Shown here one piece after another: positions 52,124 to 61,869 of a stretch of 64,000 bases of DNA. The notes under the pieces are model-generated. The model saw only the letters and a program-made list of their open reading frames with translations, did no database searches and was not told where the DNA came from. The stretch lies in contig DATAVA010000027.1 in NCBI GenBank assembly GCA_036267975.1, forward strand, positions 1 to 64,000, in the 5' to 3' direction. The position numbers were made by a program, and so were the translations under genes. This stretch comes from DAIDKA01 sp036267975 (GTDB lineage Bacteria; Pseudomonadota; Gammaproteobacteria; Steroidobacterales; Steroidobacteraceae). Numbering within the stretch: the first letter of the stretch is position 1; every line of letters starts with the position of its first letter.

Positions 52124-52843
52124 TCAGCCGGGTCGCTGCGTCGCATCCTGTACCGGCATCAGGTTCTCGGCAGTCTCATCGGCCAGGAACCTGCGCATGA
52201 GCAGCGCCTGCTGCAGCCGTCCACGCCGCACGTAGGCCTCGTACAACAGATCCTTCATCACCTCGAGGACGACGGCCGCATTGTTGGCATCGAGCGCGGG
52301 GGGTTCGGGACGCGGGTCGACCGGCGTGCCGAAGATCACCGCCTTGAGCAGCTGGAAGGTTTCCGGATCGATCGCGACCAGGGCGCGCACCTCATTGAGC
52401 TGATCGAACATGCGCAGCTTGCCGGATTCGCCCAGGTCATTGAACGCAGCACGCGCGGTGCGGCGGCACATGGAGGCAAAGGCGTTGTAGGCACCGCTCG
52501 AGAAGCATACGAGTGATTCGCGGAACAACTGCTCGACCTGCGCTGGCAGATGCGTGAAGGTGAACTTCTCCCGCGGTCGTTCAACTTCCGTGAACTGCGA
52601 GGACAGCTCGATTCGATTGCTGCGATACATGCGCACCGGGAAACGCAGGAAGATCGGCGCATGACAGGCGTCGCAGCGACCGACGACGCCGACCGCACGC
52701 GGCTTGTATTGCTGCAGCTGCGCGAAATCAGGAACGGCACTGATGGCGATGTGGGCGGTCACATCGCAGTGCGGGCACTGCAGGACAAGATTGCGCTCCT
52801 GCTCGTAAATCAGCCGGCCCGTGGCGTCGATATAATCGGACAT
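52124..52843 (-). CDS. Zinc-ribbon DUF4145-like protein
   Basis: The 239-residue protein carries two CxxC pairs (Cys 23/26 in QCPHC and Cys 57/60 in RCDACH), likely a zinc ribbon. A helical DUF4145-type domain follows with QLFRESLVCFSSGAYNAFASM and CRRTARAAFNDLG. No enzyme motif is seen. DUF4145 proteins are often found with defence or phage genes, but nothing around this one suggests that. It ends just before the FliA promoter of fliS2, so it is probably transcribed separately. Function unknown. Confidence 0.7.
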   Translation of the reverse strand: MSDYIDATGRLIYEQERNLVLQCPHCDVTAHIAISAVPDFAQLQQYKPRAVGVVGRCDACHAPIFLRFPVRMYRSNRIELSSQFTEVERPREKFTFTHLPAQVEQLFRESLVCFSSGAYNAFASMCRRTARAAFNDLGESGKLRMFDQLNEVRALVAIDPETFQLLKAVIFGTPVDPRPEPPALDANNAAVVLEVMKDLLYEAYVRRGRLQQALLMRRFLADETAENLMPVQDATQRPG

Positions 52844-52962
52844 AGTCCTGTGCGCCTTCGGTTGTTTCGGATCTGGTGGCGCATCCTTGGCCGGCCAATA
52901 TTAACCCAATTGCCGCAGCCGAACAGGTGTACGAAATTTAGGCAGCGTCTTATGTAACGCCG

Positions 52963-55551
52963 CTATTTAACGAAAAGTTCCTTGATGCCACCGGCGATCA
53001 GCACCGATACATCGACCAGGATCAGCGGCAGGCCGACTCCGCCCGGCGCCACCAGGTACTTCGGCTCCCACACCGGGTGAAACTTGGCCTTGTAGCGACG
53101 CAGGCCTTCAAAGTTATAGAAGTGTTCGCCGTGGCGGAAAATGAAATTGCCGATGCGATGCCACGCCGGCGCCAGTGGATGGCGCTCCAGGCCCGCCAGT
53201 GGCGCCACGCCCAGGCTGAACCAGCTGAATCCCTGCTGGCGTGCCCACAGCATCAATTCCACGAACAGGAAGTCCATGGCCCCCGGTGGCGCATCCGGAC
53301 TGAAGCGCATCAGATCAACCGCGACTTCCTCGCGTCCGGCCGATGGCCACAAATTGGCGAAGGCCACCGGCTCGCCGTCGCGCCGCACCAACGCGATCGG
53401 AAAGTTGCGCAGGTAGCGCTCCCCGAACGACCCGACTGAAAAGCCCTTTTCCGCGGTGGCCTTGTCCTTCAGCCATGAGTCGGAGATGGCGCGCAGCGCC
53501 GGCAGGATCTGCGGCACATCAGCCGGTTGCACGACTTCGAAGGTGGCGCGGTCGCGTTCCCCGCGGCGCCGCGCGGTCCGCAGCTCGGCGCGGAGGCTGC
53601 CCTCGAGCGAGAAGTTCGCCAGCGGCACGCGCGCCTCCTCGCCGATCTTCATGGCGGCGAGCCCGAGGTCCACGTACAGCGGCAGGCACTCAACGCTCGA
53701 CTGGTAGAAGACGACGCGGCCGCCGTGTTCATCCGACAATTCGCGAAAGCGCCATACCAGTTCTTCGGCCTCGCTGCGCGGACCCACCGGGTCGCCCAGT
53801 GCGATCCAGCTGCGTCCCTGCACCTGGTACATGATGAACGAGCGTTGGCTCTCGCTGAACAGCACATGCTTATCGCCGGTGAGCACCGCGTTTGAGAGTG
53901 TCGAGGGTGATTCGTCCAAGACCATCCTGATGTCATCAAGCTCCGGCTTGCGGGCCAGTTCCGGCACCGGCGGCGCGGCCCGCAACAGTGTCATCAGCAG
54001 GGTGCCTGCGGTGAGGATGCACACCAGCAGTGACGCGCGCAGCATGCGCGGTGCATTCGCATCAAAGGTGAAGGTCCACCACAGGTCGTTGGAGTATTCG
54101 ATGTGCCGATTGACCAGCAGTCCCACCCATATGCTCGCGACAATGACGCCCACGATACTGGCGGCCCAGGTCGGCGTGAAGCGCTGATGCACCAGGGAGG
54201 CGGGCCGATAGAAGGACGCGCGCCCCAGCACCAGCATGCCCAGCACCAGCCACAGGAACAGCGCCTCGTTGAAGATGCCGCCCTTGAGCAGTGTCAGGAC
54301 GCCACCGACCAGGAGCAGCCAGAAACTGATGTGGTAGGCGGCCCGGATGCGACGAAACAGTGCGCGCGCGAGGATCAGCAGGCCCAGGCCGACGGCGCTG
54401 CCGGCGAGGTGCGAGACTTCCACGACCGGCAGCGGCAACAGGCGGGGAAAGGAAGCGATGCCCGTGTGCACGTGGTGCGTGGCGCCCGAGAACAGCAGTT
54501 CGGCACCGGCGATGAAGGTCAGCGCGCCAACCACCGAGGGGACCACCGGGCCGATGAAGGCCGAGGCGCGCGCCCGGGCCTGCGCGAGACGCGCACGTTG
54601 CGCGCCGAGCTCTTCGGCCGCGAACATGACGGTCGCGACGCCCAGCGGCGCCAGGTAAAATACGGCACGATAGGCCAGCAGCGAACCGAGCAACGCATCA
54701 GCCGGAATCTGCGGTACCGCGAGCACGACGACGGTCTCGAAGACGCCCAGGCCGCCCGGAACGTGACTGATGATTCCGGCCGTGACACCGATGGCGTAGG
54801 CACCGGCGAATGCGACGAACCCGATGTGCGAGGTCACGGGCAGCATCAGCCATAGCACACCGCACGACATGCCTAAGTCGAAGGTGCCGGCGATGATCTG
54901 GAAGGCGCCGATGCGCGCACCGGGCGGACGCAACAGCCAGCCGCGAAACTCCAGGCGCGCGCGGCGCGAACAGGTCCACACGAAATACGCGCCCACGAAG
55001 CCAAGCAGCGCCGCGCCGATCAGCAGCGGCCAGTCGGCATGGCTGCGCAGTGCCAGGGCCGCCTGCCCGGGATAGAACAAAAAGGACAGGCCGGCCAATA
55101 CGGCGAGCCCCAGCCCCGTGGTGATGCTGGTGAACCCGGTGACCGTGGCGACATCGATCGCGGTCAGGCCCGAGGAGGCGTACAGCCGCAGGCGGAATGC
55201 GCCGCCCGTGAAGGCCGCGAACCCGAGATTGTGGCCAAATGCATTGGCGATGAAGCTCGCCACGACCACGCGGCCCAGCGGTACTTTCTTGTGCAGGTAG
55301 CGCAGGGCCGCGAAGTCATACAGGCACAGTGCAAGGTAGCTGCCGGCCGTCAGCAGCAGACCCGTCAGCAGCTTCTCGCTGGGAATCGCCTCCAGGTGCT
55401 CGATGATGTCGCGCACCCGAATCTGTTCCAGCTCCCGGTGCAGCAGCCACGCCATGACCGAGAACACCAACAGCGCGGCGACAGGTCCGACCCACAGCCG
55501 CGACCCGTCGCCCGGTGAAGCGCCCTGTCTGGCTGATGGGTTTGCAGACAC
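52963..55551 (-). CDS. mprF: Phosphatidylglycerol lysyltransferase/flippase MprF
   Basis: MprF adds an amino acid from its tRNA to phosphatidylglycerol and flips the lipid outward, lowering surface negative charge. The 862-residue protein has a long N-terminal membrane part (about 20-520, roughly 14 segments) and a cytoplasmic C-terminal GNAT-like domain (about 545-862) with FMIYQVQGRSWIALGDPVGP and GAMDFLFVELMLWARQQGF. The GTG start lies 12 bases after ettA, so the two may be co-transcribed. Whether lysine or alanine is used cannot be told. Confidence 0.93.
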   Translation of the reverse strand: MSANPSARQGASPGDGSRLWVGPVAALLVFSVMAWLLHRELEQIRVRDIIEHLEAIPSEKLLTGLLLTAGSYLALCLYDFAALRYLHKKVPLGRVVVASFIANAFGHNLGFAAFTGGAFRLRLYASSGLTAIDVATVTGFTSITTGLGLAVLAGLSFLFYPGQAALALRSHADWPLLIGAALLGFVGAYFVWTCSRRARLEFRGWLLRPPGARIGAFQIIAGTFDLGMSCGVLWLMLPVTSHIGFVAFAGAYAIGVTAGIISHVPGGLGVFETVVVLAVPQIPADALLGSLLAYRAVFYLAPLGVATVMFAAEELGAQRARLAQARARASAFIGPVVPSVVGALTFIAGAELLFSGATHHVHTGIASFPRLLPLPVVEVSHLAGSAVGLGLLILARALFRRIRAAYHISFWLLLVGGVLTLLKGGIFNEALFLWLVLGMLVLGRASFYRPASLVHQRFTPTWAASIVGVIVASIWVGLLVNRHIEYSNDLWWTFTFDANAPRMLRASLLVCILTAGTLLMTLLRAAPPVPELARKPELDDIRMVLDESPSTLSNAVLTGDKHVLFSESQRSFIMYQVQGRSWIALGDPVGPRSEAEELVWRFRELSDEHGGRVVFYQSSVECLPLYVDLGLAAMKIGEEARVPLANFSLEGSLRAELRTARRRGERDRATFEVVQPADVPQILPALRAISDSWLKDKATAEKGFSVGSFGERYLRNFPIALVRRDGEPVAFANLWPSAGREEVAVDLMRFSPDAPPGAMDFLFVELMLWARQQGFSWFSLGVAPLAGLERHPLAPAWHRIGNFIFRHGEHFYNFEGLRRYKAKFHPVWEPKYLVAPGGVGLPLILVDVSVLIAGGIKELFVK

Positions 55552-55563
55552 GGCGTCAGTCCC

Positions 55564-57237
55564 TCAGCGCGCGAGGGGTTTGTAGCGGATGCGGTGGGGC
55601 TGGGCCGCATCTTCGCCGCGGCGGTGCCGATAGTCTTCAGTATATTCCTGGTAGTTTCCTTCAAAGAAAACCACTTCCGAATTTCCTTCGAATGCGAGGA
55701 TATGGGTCGCGATACGGTCCAGGAACCAGCGATCATGTGAGATCACGACCGCGCAGCCCGGGAAGCTCAGTAGGGCATCTTCCAGCGCGCGCAGCGTTTC
55801 CACGTCCAGGTCATTGGTGGGTTCGTCGAGCAGCAGCACGTTGCCGCCGCTTTTGAGGACCTTCGCGAGATGGACGCGGTTGCGCTCACCGCCGGAGAGC
55901 TCGCCGATCAACTGCTGCTGCTGGGTACCGCGGAAATTGAAGCGGCCTACGTAGCCGCGTGAGGGTGTCTCGTAGTTGCCGACCTTGATGATGTCCGAGC
56001 CGCCGGAGATTTCCTGCCAGACCGTTTTCTTGTCATCCAGGGTTTGCCGCGACTGATCGACGTATGCGAGTTTCACCGACGGGCCGATGCGGATCTCGCC
56101 GGCGTCGGCGGCTTCACTTCCGGTGAGCATGCGGAACAACGTGGTCTTGCCGGCACCGTTCGGGCCGATGATGCCGACGATGCCGCCGGCCGGCATGTTG
56201 AATGACAGATTGTCGATCAGCAGCCGCTCGCCATACGCCTTGCGCAAGCCCTTGACCTCGATGACGAGTTCGCCGAGCCGCTCCCCGGGGGGGATATAGA
56301 TTTCGTTGGTTTCGTTGCGTTCCTGGAATTCGCGCGAGGACAACTCCTCGAAACGCTGCATGCGCGCCTTGCTCTTCGCCTGCCGTGCCTTGGGGTTCTG
56401 TCGCACCCACTCAAGCTCCCGTTCGAGGGTCTTGCGCAGCCCTTCGCGTTCGCGCTCTTCGATCCGCAGACGCTCTTCTTTCTGCTGCAGCCATGAGGAG
56501 TAGTTGCCGTGCCAGGGGATGCCGTGGCCGCGGTCGAGCTCGAGAATCCACTCCGCGACGTTGTCGAGGAAGTAGCGGTCGTGCGTCACCGCGATGACGG
56601 TGCTGGGATACTCCTCCAGGTAGCGTTCCAGCCATGCAATGGACTCCGCGTCCAGGTGGTTCGTCGGCTCATCGAGCAGCAGCATGTCGGGTGCGGACAG
56701 CAGCAGGCGGCACAGCGCGATGCGGCGCTTCTCGCCTCCGGACAGTTTGCCGACGAGGGCTTCCCAGGGCGGCAGGCGCAGCGCATCCGCGGCGATATCA
56801 AGCTTGCGCTCGAGCTCCCACCCGCCGACCGCATCGATGGCATCCTGCAGCTTCGCCTGCTCCTCGAGCAGCGCCGTCATTGCATCATCCGACATGGGTT
56901 CAGCAAACTTGTCACTGATTTCATTGAAGCGCGCCAGTTGCCGGAAGGCCTCCCCGACGCCCTCCATGACGACGCTGCGGACATTCTTTGCCGGGTCCAA
57001 CTCCGGCTCCTGCGACAGGTATCCCACGCGGATGCCCGTTTGGGGTCGCGCCTCGCCGTCAATGTTCTGATCAATTCCCGCCATGATCTTCAGCAAGGTC
57101 GACTTGCCCGAACCGTTCAGGCCGAGGACACCGATTTTGGCGCCGGGAAAGAAGGACAGGCTGATGTCGCGCAGGATGGTGCGCTTCGGGGGTACCACTT
57201 TGGATACCCGATTCATGGTGTAAATGTATTGGGCCAT
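55564..57237 (-). CDS. ettA: Energy-dependent translational throttle protein EttA
   Basis: EttA is a cytoplasmic ABC-F protein that binds the ribosomal E site and gates the first elongation step by ATP/ADP ratio. The 557-residue protein has two ABC domains with P-loops GLNGSGKSTLLKIM and GPNGAGKTTLFRML, signatures LSGGEKRRIALCRLL and LSGGERNRVHLAKVL, Walker B LLLLDEPTNHLD and LLLDEPTNDLD, and the EttA-type linker between. It is divergent from the histone-deacetylase-like gene and precedes mprF. Confidence 0.97.
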   Translation of the reverse strand: MAQYIYTMNRVSKVVPPKRTILRDISLSFFPGAKIGVLGLNGSGKSTLLKIMAGIDQNIDGEARPQTGIRVGYLSQEPELDPAKNVRSVVMEGVGEAFRQLARFNEISDKFAEPMSDDAMTALLEEQAKLQDAIDAVGGWELERKLDIAADALRLPPWEALVGKLSGGEKRRIALCRLLLSAPDMLLLDEPTNHLDAESIAWLERYLEEYPSTVIAVTHDRYFLDNVAEWILELDRGHGIPWHGNYSSWLQQKEERLRIEEREREGLRKTLERELEWVRQNPKARQAKSKARMQRFEELSSREFQERNETNEIYIPPGERLGELVIEVKGLRKAYGERLLIDNLSFNMPAGGIVGIIGPNGAGKTTLFRMLTGSEAADAGEIRIGPSVKLAYVDQSRQTLDDKKTVWQEISGGSDIIKVGNYETPSRGYVGRFNFRGTQQQQLIGELSGGERNRVHLAKVLKSGGNVLLLDEPTNDLDVETLRALEDALLSFPGCAVVISHDRWFLDRIATHILAFEGNSEVVFFEGNYQEYTEDYRHRRGEDAAQPHRIRYKPLAR

Positions 57238-57315
57238 AGTGCGTTGGCTGGCTGAAAGCTTAAGTTTATCGCGAACGCGCCCGTGCCGTATGACGTGCTA
57301 GGCTCAGACTCACGG

Positions 57316-58257
57316 ATGAACAGCCCGGTTGCAGTAGTCATCGGCGAGCGCCTGGCTCGCTATGGATTTCCGGACGGCCACCCTTTCGGTCCTGACCGCC
57401 ACGCGGCGTTCCTGCGCGAATTCGAAGCGCGCGGTCTGCAGCGCAAAGTGCAGCTGCTGGAACCACGCGAAGCCAGCTACGATGAGTTGCTGATGTTCCA
57501 TACCCCCCGGTACGTGGATTTTGTGCGCGAGCGCTCGCACAGCGGCCAAGGCTTCCTGGACGGCGGCGATACACCTGCCTTTCGTGGCGTCTATGAGGCG
57601 GCGGCCACGGTGGTCGGTGCGAGCATTACGGCCGCGGATGCCATCATGAGCGGCACGGCGCGGGCCGCTTTCGTGCCGATTGCCGGGCTGCATCACGCCG
57701 GCCGGGACCATGCCGCCGGATTCTGCGTGTTCAACGATTGCGGTGTCGTCATCGAAATGCTGCGGCGCCGCCACGGACTGCAGCGCATCGGTTACATGGA
57801 CATCGATGCGCATCATGGCGATGGGGTGTTCTTCGGTTTCGAGGATGACCCGGCGGTCATTTTTGCCGATATTCACGAGGACGGTGAAAGCCTGTACCCG
57901 GGCACGGGCAAGAGCGAGGACACCGGGCGGGCCACGGCGACGGGCACCAAGCTCAATCTGCCGCTCATGGCCGGATCCGGCGATCGCGCGTTTCAGGGCG
58001 CATGGGCCCGGGTGCTGGAGCACATGGAGCGGTTCGAGCCACAGTTCCTGATACTCCAATGCGGCGCCGACAGCATCGACGGGGATCCCATCACGCATCT
58101 GCGTTTCAGCCCGGCCATGCACGGAGGCGCCGCGCATGACCTGGTGCAGCTGGCCGGCCGTCTGGGCCACGGCCGGGTGCTGGCGTTGGGCGGTGGCGGC
58201 TACAACCGCGCCAATCTGGGCAAGGCCTGGTCAGAAGTAGTTGCCGGCCTGGGCTAG
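57316..58257 (+). CDS. Histone deacetylase superfamily protein (AcuC-like)
   Basis: This is a zinc-dependent deacetylase of the arginase/deacetylase fold. The ATG at 57316 gives 313 residues. Catalytic landmarks are LHHAGRDHAAGFCVFNDCG (paired His), GYMDIDAHHGDGVFFGFEDD with zinc-binding Asp and His, LQCGADSIDGD with a further zinc Asp, and GGGGYNRANLGKAW. The substrate is unknown; bacterial members act on acetylated amines or proteins. It stands alone between ettA and glyA. Confidence 0.92.
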   Translation: MNSPVAVVIGERLARYGFPDGHPFGPDRHAAFLREFEARGLQRKVQLLEPREASYDELLMFHTPRYVDFVRERSHSGQGFLDGGDTPAFRGVYEAAATVVGASITAADAIMSGTARAAFVPIAGLHHAGRDHAAGFCVFNDCGVVIEMLRRRHGLQRIGYMDIDAHHGDGVFFGFEDDPAVIFADIHEDGESLYPGTGKSEDTGRATATGTKLNLPLMAGSGDRAFQGAWARVLEHMERFEPQFLILQCGADSIDGDPITHLRFSPAMHGGAAHDLVQLAGRLGHGRVLALGGGGYNRANLGKAWSEVVAGLG

Positions 58258-58268
58258 CCCGGCGCACG

Positions 58269-58298
58269 TGGCCTTAGGGTCTACCGGGCCGCTACAAT
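58269..58298 (+). promoter_or_regulatory. Possible housekeeping promoter of glyA
   Basis: TACAAT at 58293-58298 is a good -10 element. The candidate -35, TGGCCT at 58269-58274 with an 18-base spacer, is poor. It lies in the 86-base gap before glyA. Confidence 0.35.
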
Positions 58299-58343
58299 AG
58301 CGGGCTCCATGGCGCAACCCTGCACCTCTCAAAGGCACCGTGA

Positions 58344-59600
58344 ATGTTTAAGAAGTCGATGACCATCGCCGGATTTGATCCGCAGCTCGCCAGCGCCATT
58401 GCCGGCGAGCAGCAGCGCCAGGAAGACCATATCGAGCTCATCGCTTCGGAGAACTACACCAGCCCCCGGGTGCTCGAGGCCCAAGGCTCGGTTCTGACCA
58501 ACAAGTACGCGGAAGGCTATCCCGGCAAGCGCTACTACGGCGGCTGCGAATACGTCGATGTTGCCGAGCAGCTGGCGATCGATCGCGCCAAGCAGCTGTT
58601 CGGCGCCGCCTACGTCAATGTGCAACCGCATTCCGGCTCGCAGGCCAATGCCGCGGTGTACCTGGCGCTGGTGCCCCCCGGCAGCACCATCCTGGGGATG
58701 AGTCTCGATCATGGCGGCCATCTCACCCACGGCGCCAAGGTCAACTTTTCCGGCAAACTGTACCGCTCGGTGCAATACGGCGTGCGGGCCGACACCGGCG
58801 AGATCGACTATGAGGAAGTTGAGCGGCTGGCCGCGGCGCAGAAGCCGGCCATCATCGTCGCCGGCTTTTCGGCCTACTCGCGGGTCATCGACTGGCAGCG
58901 CTTTGCGGCCATCGCGCGCGGGGTCGGGGCGCTGTTCTTCGTGGACATGGCGCACGTCGCGGGCCTGATCGCCACCGGCCACTATCCCAATCCGCTGCCG
59001 CATGCGGATGTGGTGACCACCACGACGCACAAGACGTTGCGCGGACCGCGCGGCGGTCTGATCCTGGCGCGCGAGAATCCGGAGATTGCGAAGAAGCTCA
59101 ATTCCATGGTGTTCCCGGGGACGCAGGGCGGTCCGCTGATGCATGTCATCGCCGCGAAGGCGGTCGCGTTCCTGGAAGCGCTGCAACCGGAATTCAAGCT
59201 CTACCAGGCACAGGTCCTGGCCAACGCCCGCGCGATGTGCGCGCGCCTGAGCCAGCGTGGCTTCAACATCGTCTCCGGGGGCACCGACAATCACCTGTTT
59301 CTGATGAGCCTGATCAATCGTGACATCACCGGCAAGGATGCAGATGCAGCACTGGGCCGTGCCTTCATCACCGTGAACAAGAACGCGGTGCCGAACGATC
59401 CGCGTCCGCCCACGATCACCAGCGGACTGCGCATCGGCACTCCGGCCGCCACCACCCGCGGCTTCAAGGAGCCGCAGATCGCGCTCGTCGCCGATTTCAT
59501 TGCCGATGTGCTGGAGGCCAACGGCGCGGCGGCGGTGGTGGAGAAGACTCGCGGCCGGGTGTTGGAGCTGTGTCACGCATTCCCGGTCTACGGCGCCTGA
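58344..59600 (+). CDS. glyA: Serine hydroxymethyltransferase GlyA
   Basis: GlyA interconverts serine and glycine and supplies one-carbon units on tetrahydrofolate. The 418-residue protein has the family N terminus (EDHIELIASENYTSPRVLEA), the GGCEYVDVAE segment, and the PLP lysine in VVTTTTHKTLRGPRGG. The C terminus has LRIGTPAATTRGF. It is followed after 21 bases by nrdR, a common gammaproteobacterial order. Confidence 0.98.
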   Translation: MFKKSMTIAGFDPQLASAIAGEQQRQEDHIELIASENYTSPRVLEAQGSVLTNKYAEGYPGKRYYGGCEYVDVAEQLAIDRAKQLFGAAYVNVQPHSGSQANAAVYLALVPPGSTILGMSLDHGGHLTHGAKVNFSGKLYRSVQYGVRADTGEIDYEEVERLAAAQKPAIIVAGFSAYSRVIDWQRFAAIARGVGALFFVDMAHVAGLIATGHYPNPLPHADVVTTTTHKTLRGPRGGLILARENPEIAKKLNSMVFPGTQGGPLMHVIAAKAVAFLEALQPEFKLYQAQVLANARAMCARLSQRGFNIVSGGTDNHLFLMSLINRDITGKDADAALGRAFITVNKNAVPNDPRPPTITSGLRIGTPAATTRGFKEPQIALVADFIADVLEANGAAAVVEKTRGRVLELCHAFPVYGA

Positions 59601-59621
59601 CGCAGCGGGTCGGGACGCACC

Positions 59622-60161
59622 ATGTACTGTCCCTTCTGCAATCACATCGAAACGAAGGTCATTGACTCGCGTCTGGCCGGCGAGGGCCGCCAGATCCGTC
59701 GCCGGCGGGAGTGCCTGTCTTGTGGCGAGCGCTTCACGACCTTCGAAGCCGCTGAGCTCATCATGCCGATGGTGGTCAAAAGTGACCGCACTCGCGAACC
59801 TTTCGATGAAGCCAAACTGCGCGCCGGCATGACCAAGGCGCTGGAGAAACGGCCCGTACCCCTCGAAGCGGTGGAAGAGGCGGTGAGCCGCATCGCCCAC
59901 AAGCTGCGCAGTCTCGGCGAGCGTGAAGTGCAGTCGCGCACCGTCGGGGAACTGGTCATGGACGAACTGCGGCACCTCGACGAAGTCGCCTACGTGCGGT
60001 TTGCCTCCGTGTATCGCAGCTTTCAGGACCTGGAGGCATTCCGCGACGAGATCGACCGGCTGCGGCATCCCCGCGGGCGCCGCGACAGCGGCCGTGATGT
60101 TGCGGCCGTTGATCAGTTGCCGCTGCTGACGAGTGAGACGCCACCCAAGGCGCGCAAGTGA
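59622..60161 (+). CDS. nrdR: Transcriptional repressor NrdR
   Basis: NrdR senses nucleotides and represses ribonucleotide reductase genes. The 179-residue protein has an N-terminal zinc ribbon (CPFC and CLSCGERF), the basic RQIRRRRECLSC stretch and an ATP-cone domain with EPFDEAKLRAGMTKALEKRP and EVAYVRFASVYRSFQDLE. About 25 residues follow the usual end near residue 150, a basic extension not typical of the family. Its stop overlaps ribD. Confidence 0.96.
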   Translation: MYCPFCNHIETKVIDSRLAGEGRQIRRRRECLSCGERFTTFEAAELIMPMVVKSDRTREPFDEAKLRAGMTKALEKRPVPLEAVEEAVSRIAHKLRSLGEREVQSRTVGELVMDELRHLDEVAYVRFASVYRSFQDLEAFRDEIDRLRHPRGRRDSGRDVAAVDQLPLLTSETPPKARK

Positions 60162-61276
60162 GCACTTTCGATGCCCAGGATCGGGCCTACATGGCGCGGG
60201 CGCTGGTGCTTGCCGCGAACGGGCTCGCGACGGCGCATCCGAATCCGCGCGTGGGATGCGTGCTGGTGCGCGATGGTGCGATCGTGGGTGAAGGCTGGCA
60301 CGCGCACCCCGGAGGGCCGCACGCTGAGGCCATGGCGCTGGCCAATCTGCGCTCGAGTGCCGCCGGCGCCACCGCGTATGTGACTCTGGAACCGTGCAAT
60401 CATCACGGCCGCACGCCACCGTGTACCGATGCGCTCATCAACGCGGGTGTGCGGCGGGTGGTCTATGCGGTGGATGATCCGAATCCGTTGGTCAACGGCG
60501 GCGGCGCGCGTGCCCTGAGCGCGGCCGGCGTAGAGGTGATCGCGGGTTTGCTCGCGACCGAGGCCGCCGAGCTCAACGCCGGCTTCATCAAACGCATGCG
60601 TCGCGGTCTGCCGCTGGTGCGGGTGAAGCTGGCCATGAGCCTGGATGGCCGAACGGCATTGAGTGACGGTCGCAGCAAATGGATCACCGGCGCGGCCGCG
60701 CGCCAGGACGTGCAGCAGTGGCGCGCCCGCAGCTCCGCAGTACTTACCGGTGTCGGCACGGTGCTGGCCGATGACCCGCTGCTCTCGGTGCGGCCCGCGG
60801 GGCCCGCGGTACGGCAGCCCGCGCGTGTCATTCTTGACAGCCAGTTGCGAACGCCACCCGATGCCAGGATTTTTTCCGGCGCGGCCGAGACGGCTGCTGC
60901 AGGCGTGTGGATCTTCACCACCAGTACTGACGCGCAGCGCATTGTGGCCCTGCAGGCGCGCGGTGCGCGGGTCGAACGCACCGGTAGCGCGGGGCCGGTG
61001 GATCTGTCGCAGGTGCTGCAGGTGCTGGCGCAGGCCGGCATGAACGAAGTGCTGGTGGAGGCGGGCGCCACGCTGGCGGGCGCTTTGGTGCAGCAGCAGT
61101 GCGTCGATGAGCTGCTGCTCTATGTGGCACCGGTCGTGCTCGGTGATCGCGCCCGTGGCCTGCTGAAGGTGCCCGAGCCGCTGTCACTGGCACAGGCGTG
61201 GCGCTTTGAAGTTTTTGACATCACCGCGGTCGGCACGGATCAGCGCATAAGGTTGAGATCATGTTCACAGGCATAG
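60158..61276 (+). CDS. ribD: Bifunctional riboflavin pathway deaminase/reductase RibD
   Basis: RibD deaminates and then reduces the pyrimidine intermediate of riboflavin synthesis. The 372-residue protein starts at GTG overlapping the nrdR stop. The deaminase domain has the zinc site HAEAMALAN and EPCNHHGRTPPC. The reductase domain (about 150-370) has VKLAMSLDGRTALSDGRSKW and EVLVEAGATLAGALV. It overlaps ribE by 16 bases. No FMN riboswitch was recognised upstream. Confidence 0.96.
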   Translation: MSTFDAQDRAYMARALVLAANGLATAHPNPRVGCVLVRDGAIVGEGWHAHPGGPHAEAMALANLRSSAAGATAYVTLEPCNHHGRTPPCTDALINAGVRRVVYAVDDPNPLVNGGGARALSAAGVEVIAGLLATEAAELNAGFIKRMRRGLPLVRVKLAMSLDGRTALSDGRSKWITGAAARQDVQQWRARSSAVLTGVGTVLADDPLLSVRPAGPAVRQPARVILDSQLRTPPDARIFSGAAETAAAGVWIFTTSTDAQRIVALQARGARVERTGSAGPVDLSQVLQVLAQAGMNEVLVEAGATLAGALVQQQCVDELLLYVAPVVLGDRARGLLKVPEPLSLAQAWRFEVFDITAVGTDQRIRLRSCSQA

Positions 61277-61869
61277 TCCAGGACACCGGCACGGTTGCCG
61301 CGTTGAGCGCACGCGGTGGCGATGTGCGCCTGGCCATCCGCGTCGCACGGCTCGACCTGGCGCACACCAGGCTCGGGGACAGCATCTGCGTGCAGGGCTG
61401 CTGCGTTACGGCGGTCGCCCTGACCGCGGCTGAGTTTGAAGCGGACCTGTCGCGCGAGACACTGGCGCTCACCACTCTTGGCCGGCTCGCGGTCGGTGCG
61501 CCGGTGAACCTGGAGCCCGCACTGCGCGCCGGGGATGCGCTGGGCGGCCACCTGGTGTCCGGACATGTGGATGGGGTGGCCATCCTGGTGTCCCGGTCCA
61601 CGGACGCCCGCTCCACGCGCATGGTGTTCGAGGCGCCGGCCGCCCTGGCGCGCTTCATCGCCCGCAAAGGCTCGGTCGCCCTGGATGGCGTCAGCCTCAC
61701 CGTCAATGAGCTCGACGGGCTGCGTTTCGGGGTAAACCTGATTCCCCACACCCTGGAGGTGACGACCCTGGGGCAACTGGTCCCAGGGGCGAGCGTCAAC
61801 CTGGAAATCGACCAGGTGGCACGCTACGTGGAGCGGTTGCTCGCACCCGGGTACGATAGCCGCCTATGA
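61261..61869 (+). CDS. ribE: Riboflavin synthase alpha subunit RibE
   Basis: Riboflavin synthase converts two lumazine molecules to riboflavin. The 202-residue protein begins MFTGIVQDTGTVAAL and has two lumazine-binding repeats. Landmarks are LGDSICVQGCCVTAV, GGHLVSGHVDGVA, SVALDGVSLTVNEL and the end segment NLEIDQVARYVERLL. It overlaps ribD and the next gene, so the block is one operon. Confidence 0.97.
   Translation: MFTGIVQDTGTVAALSARGGDVRLAIRVARLDLAHTRLGDSICVQGCCVTAVALTAAEFEADLSRETLALTTLGRLAVGAPVNLEPALRAGDALGGHLVSGHVDGVAILVSRSTDARSTRMVFEAPAALARFIARKGSVALDGVSLTVNELDGLRFGVNLIPHTLEVTTLGQLVPGASVNLEIDQVARYVERLLAPGYDSRL

Noticed and set aside
60100..60160. FMN riboswitch before ribD
   Set aside because: ribD overlaps nrdR with no leader, and no FMN-element consensus was recognised nearby.
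58329..60419. 696-codon open frame antisense to glyA and nrdR
   Set aside because: It is antisense to two highly conserved genes and has no recognisable domain; long antisense frames are expected at high G+C in this codon phase.
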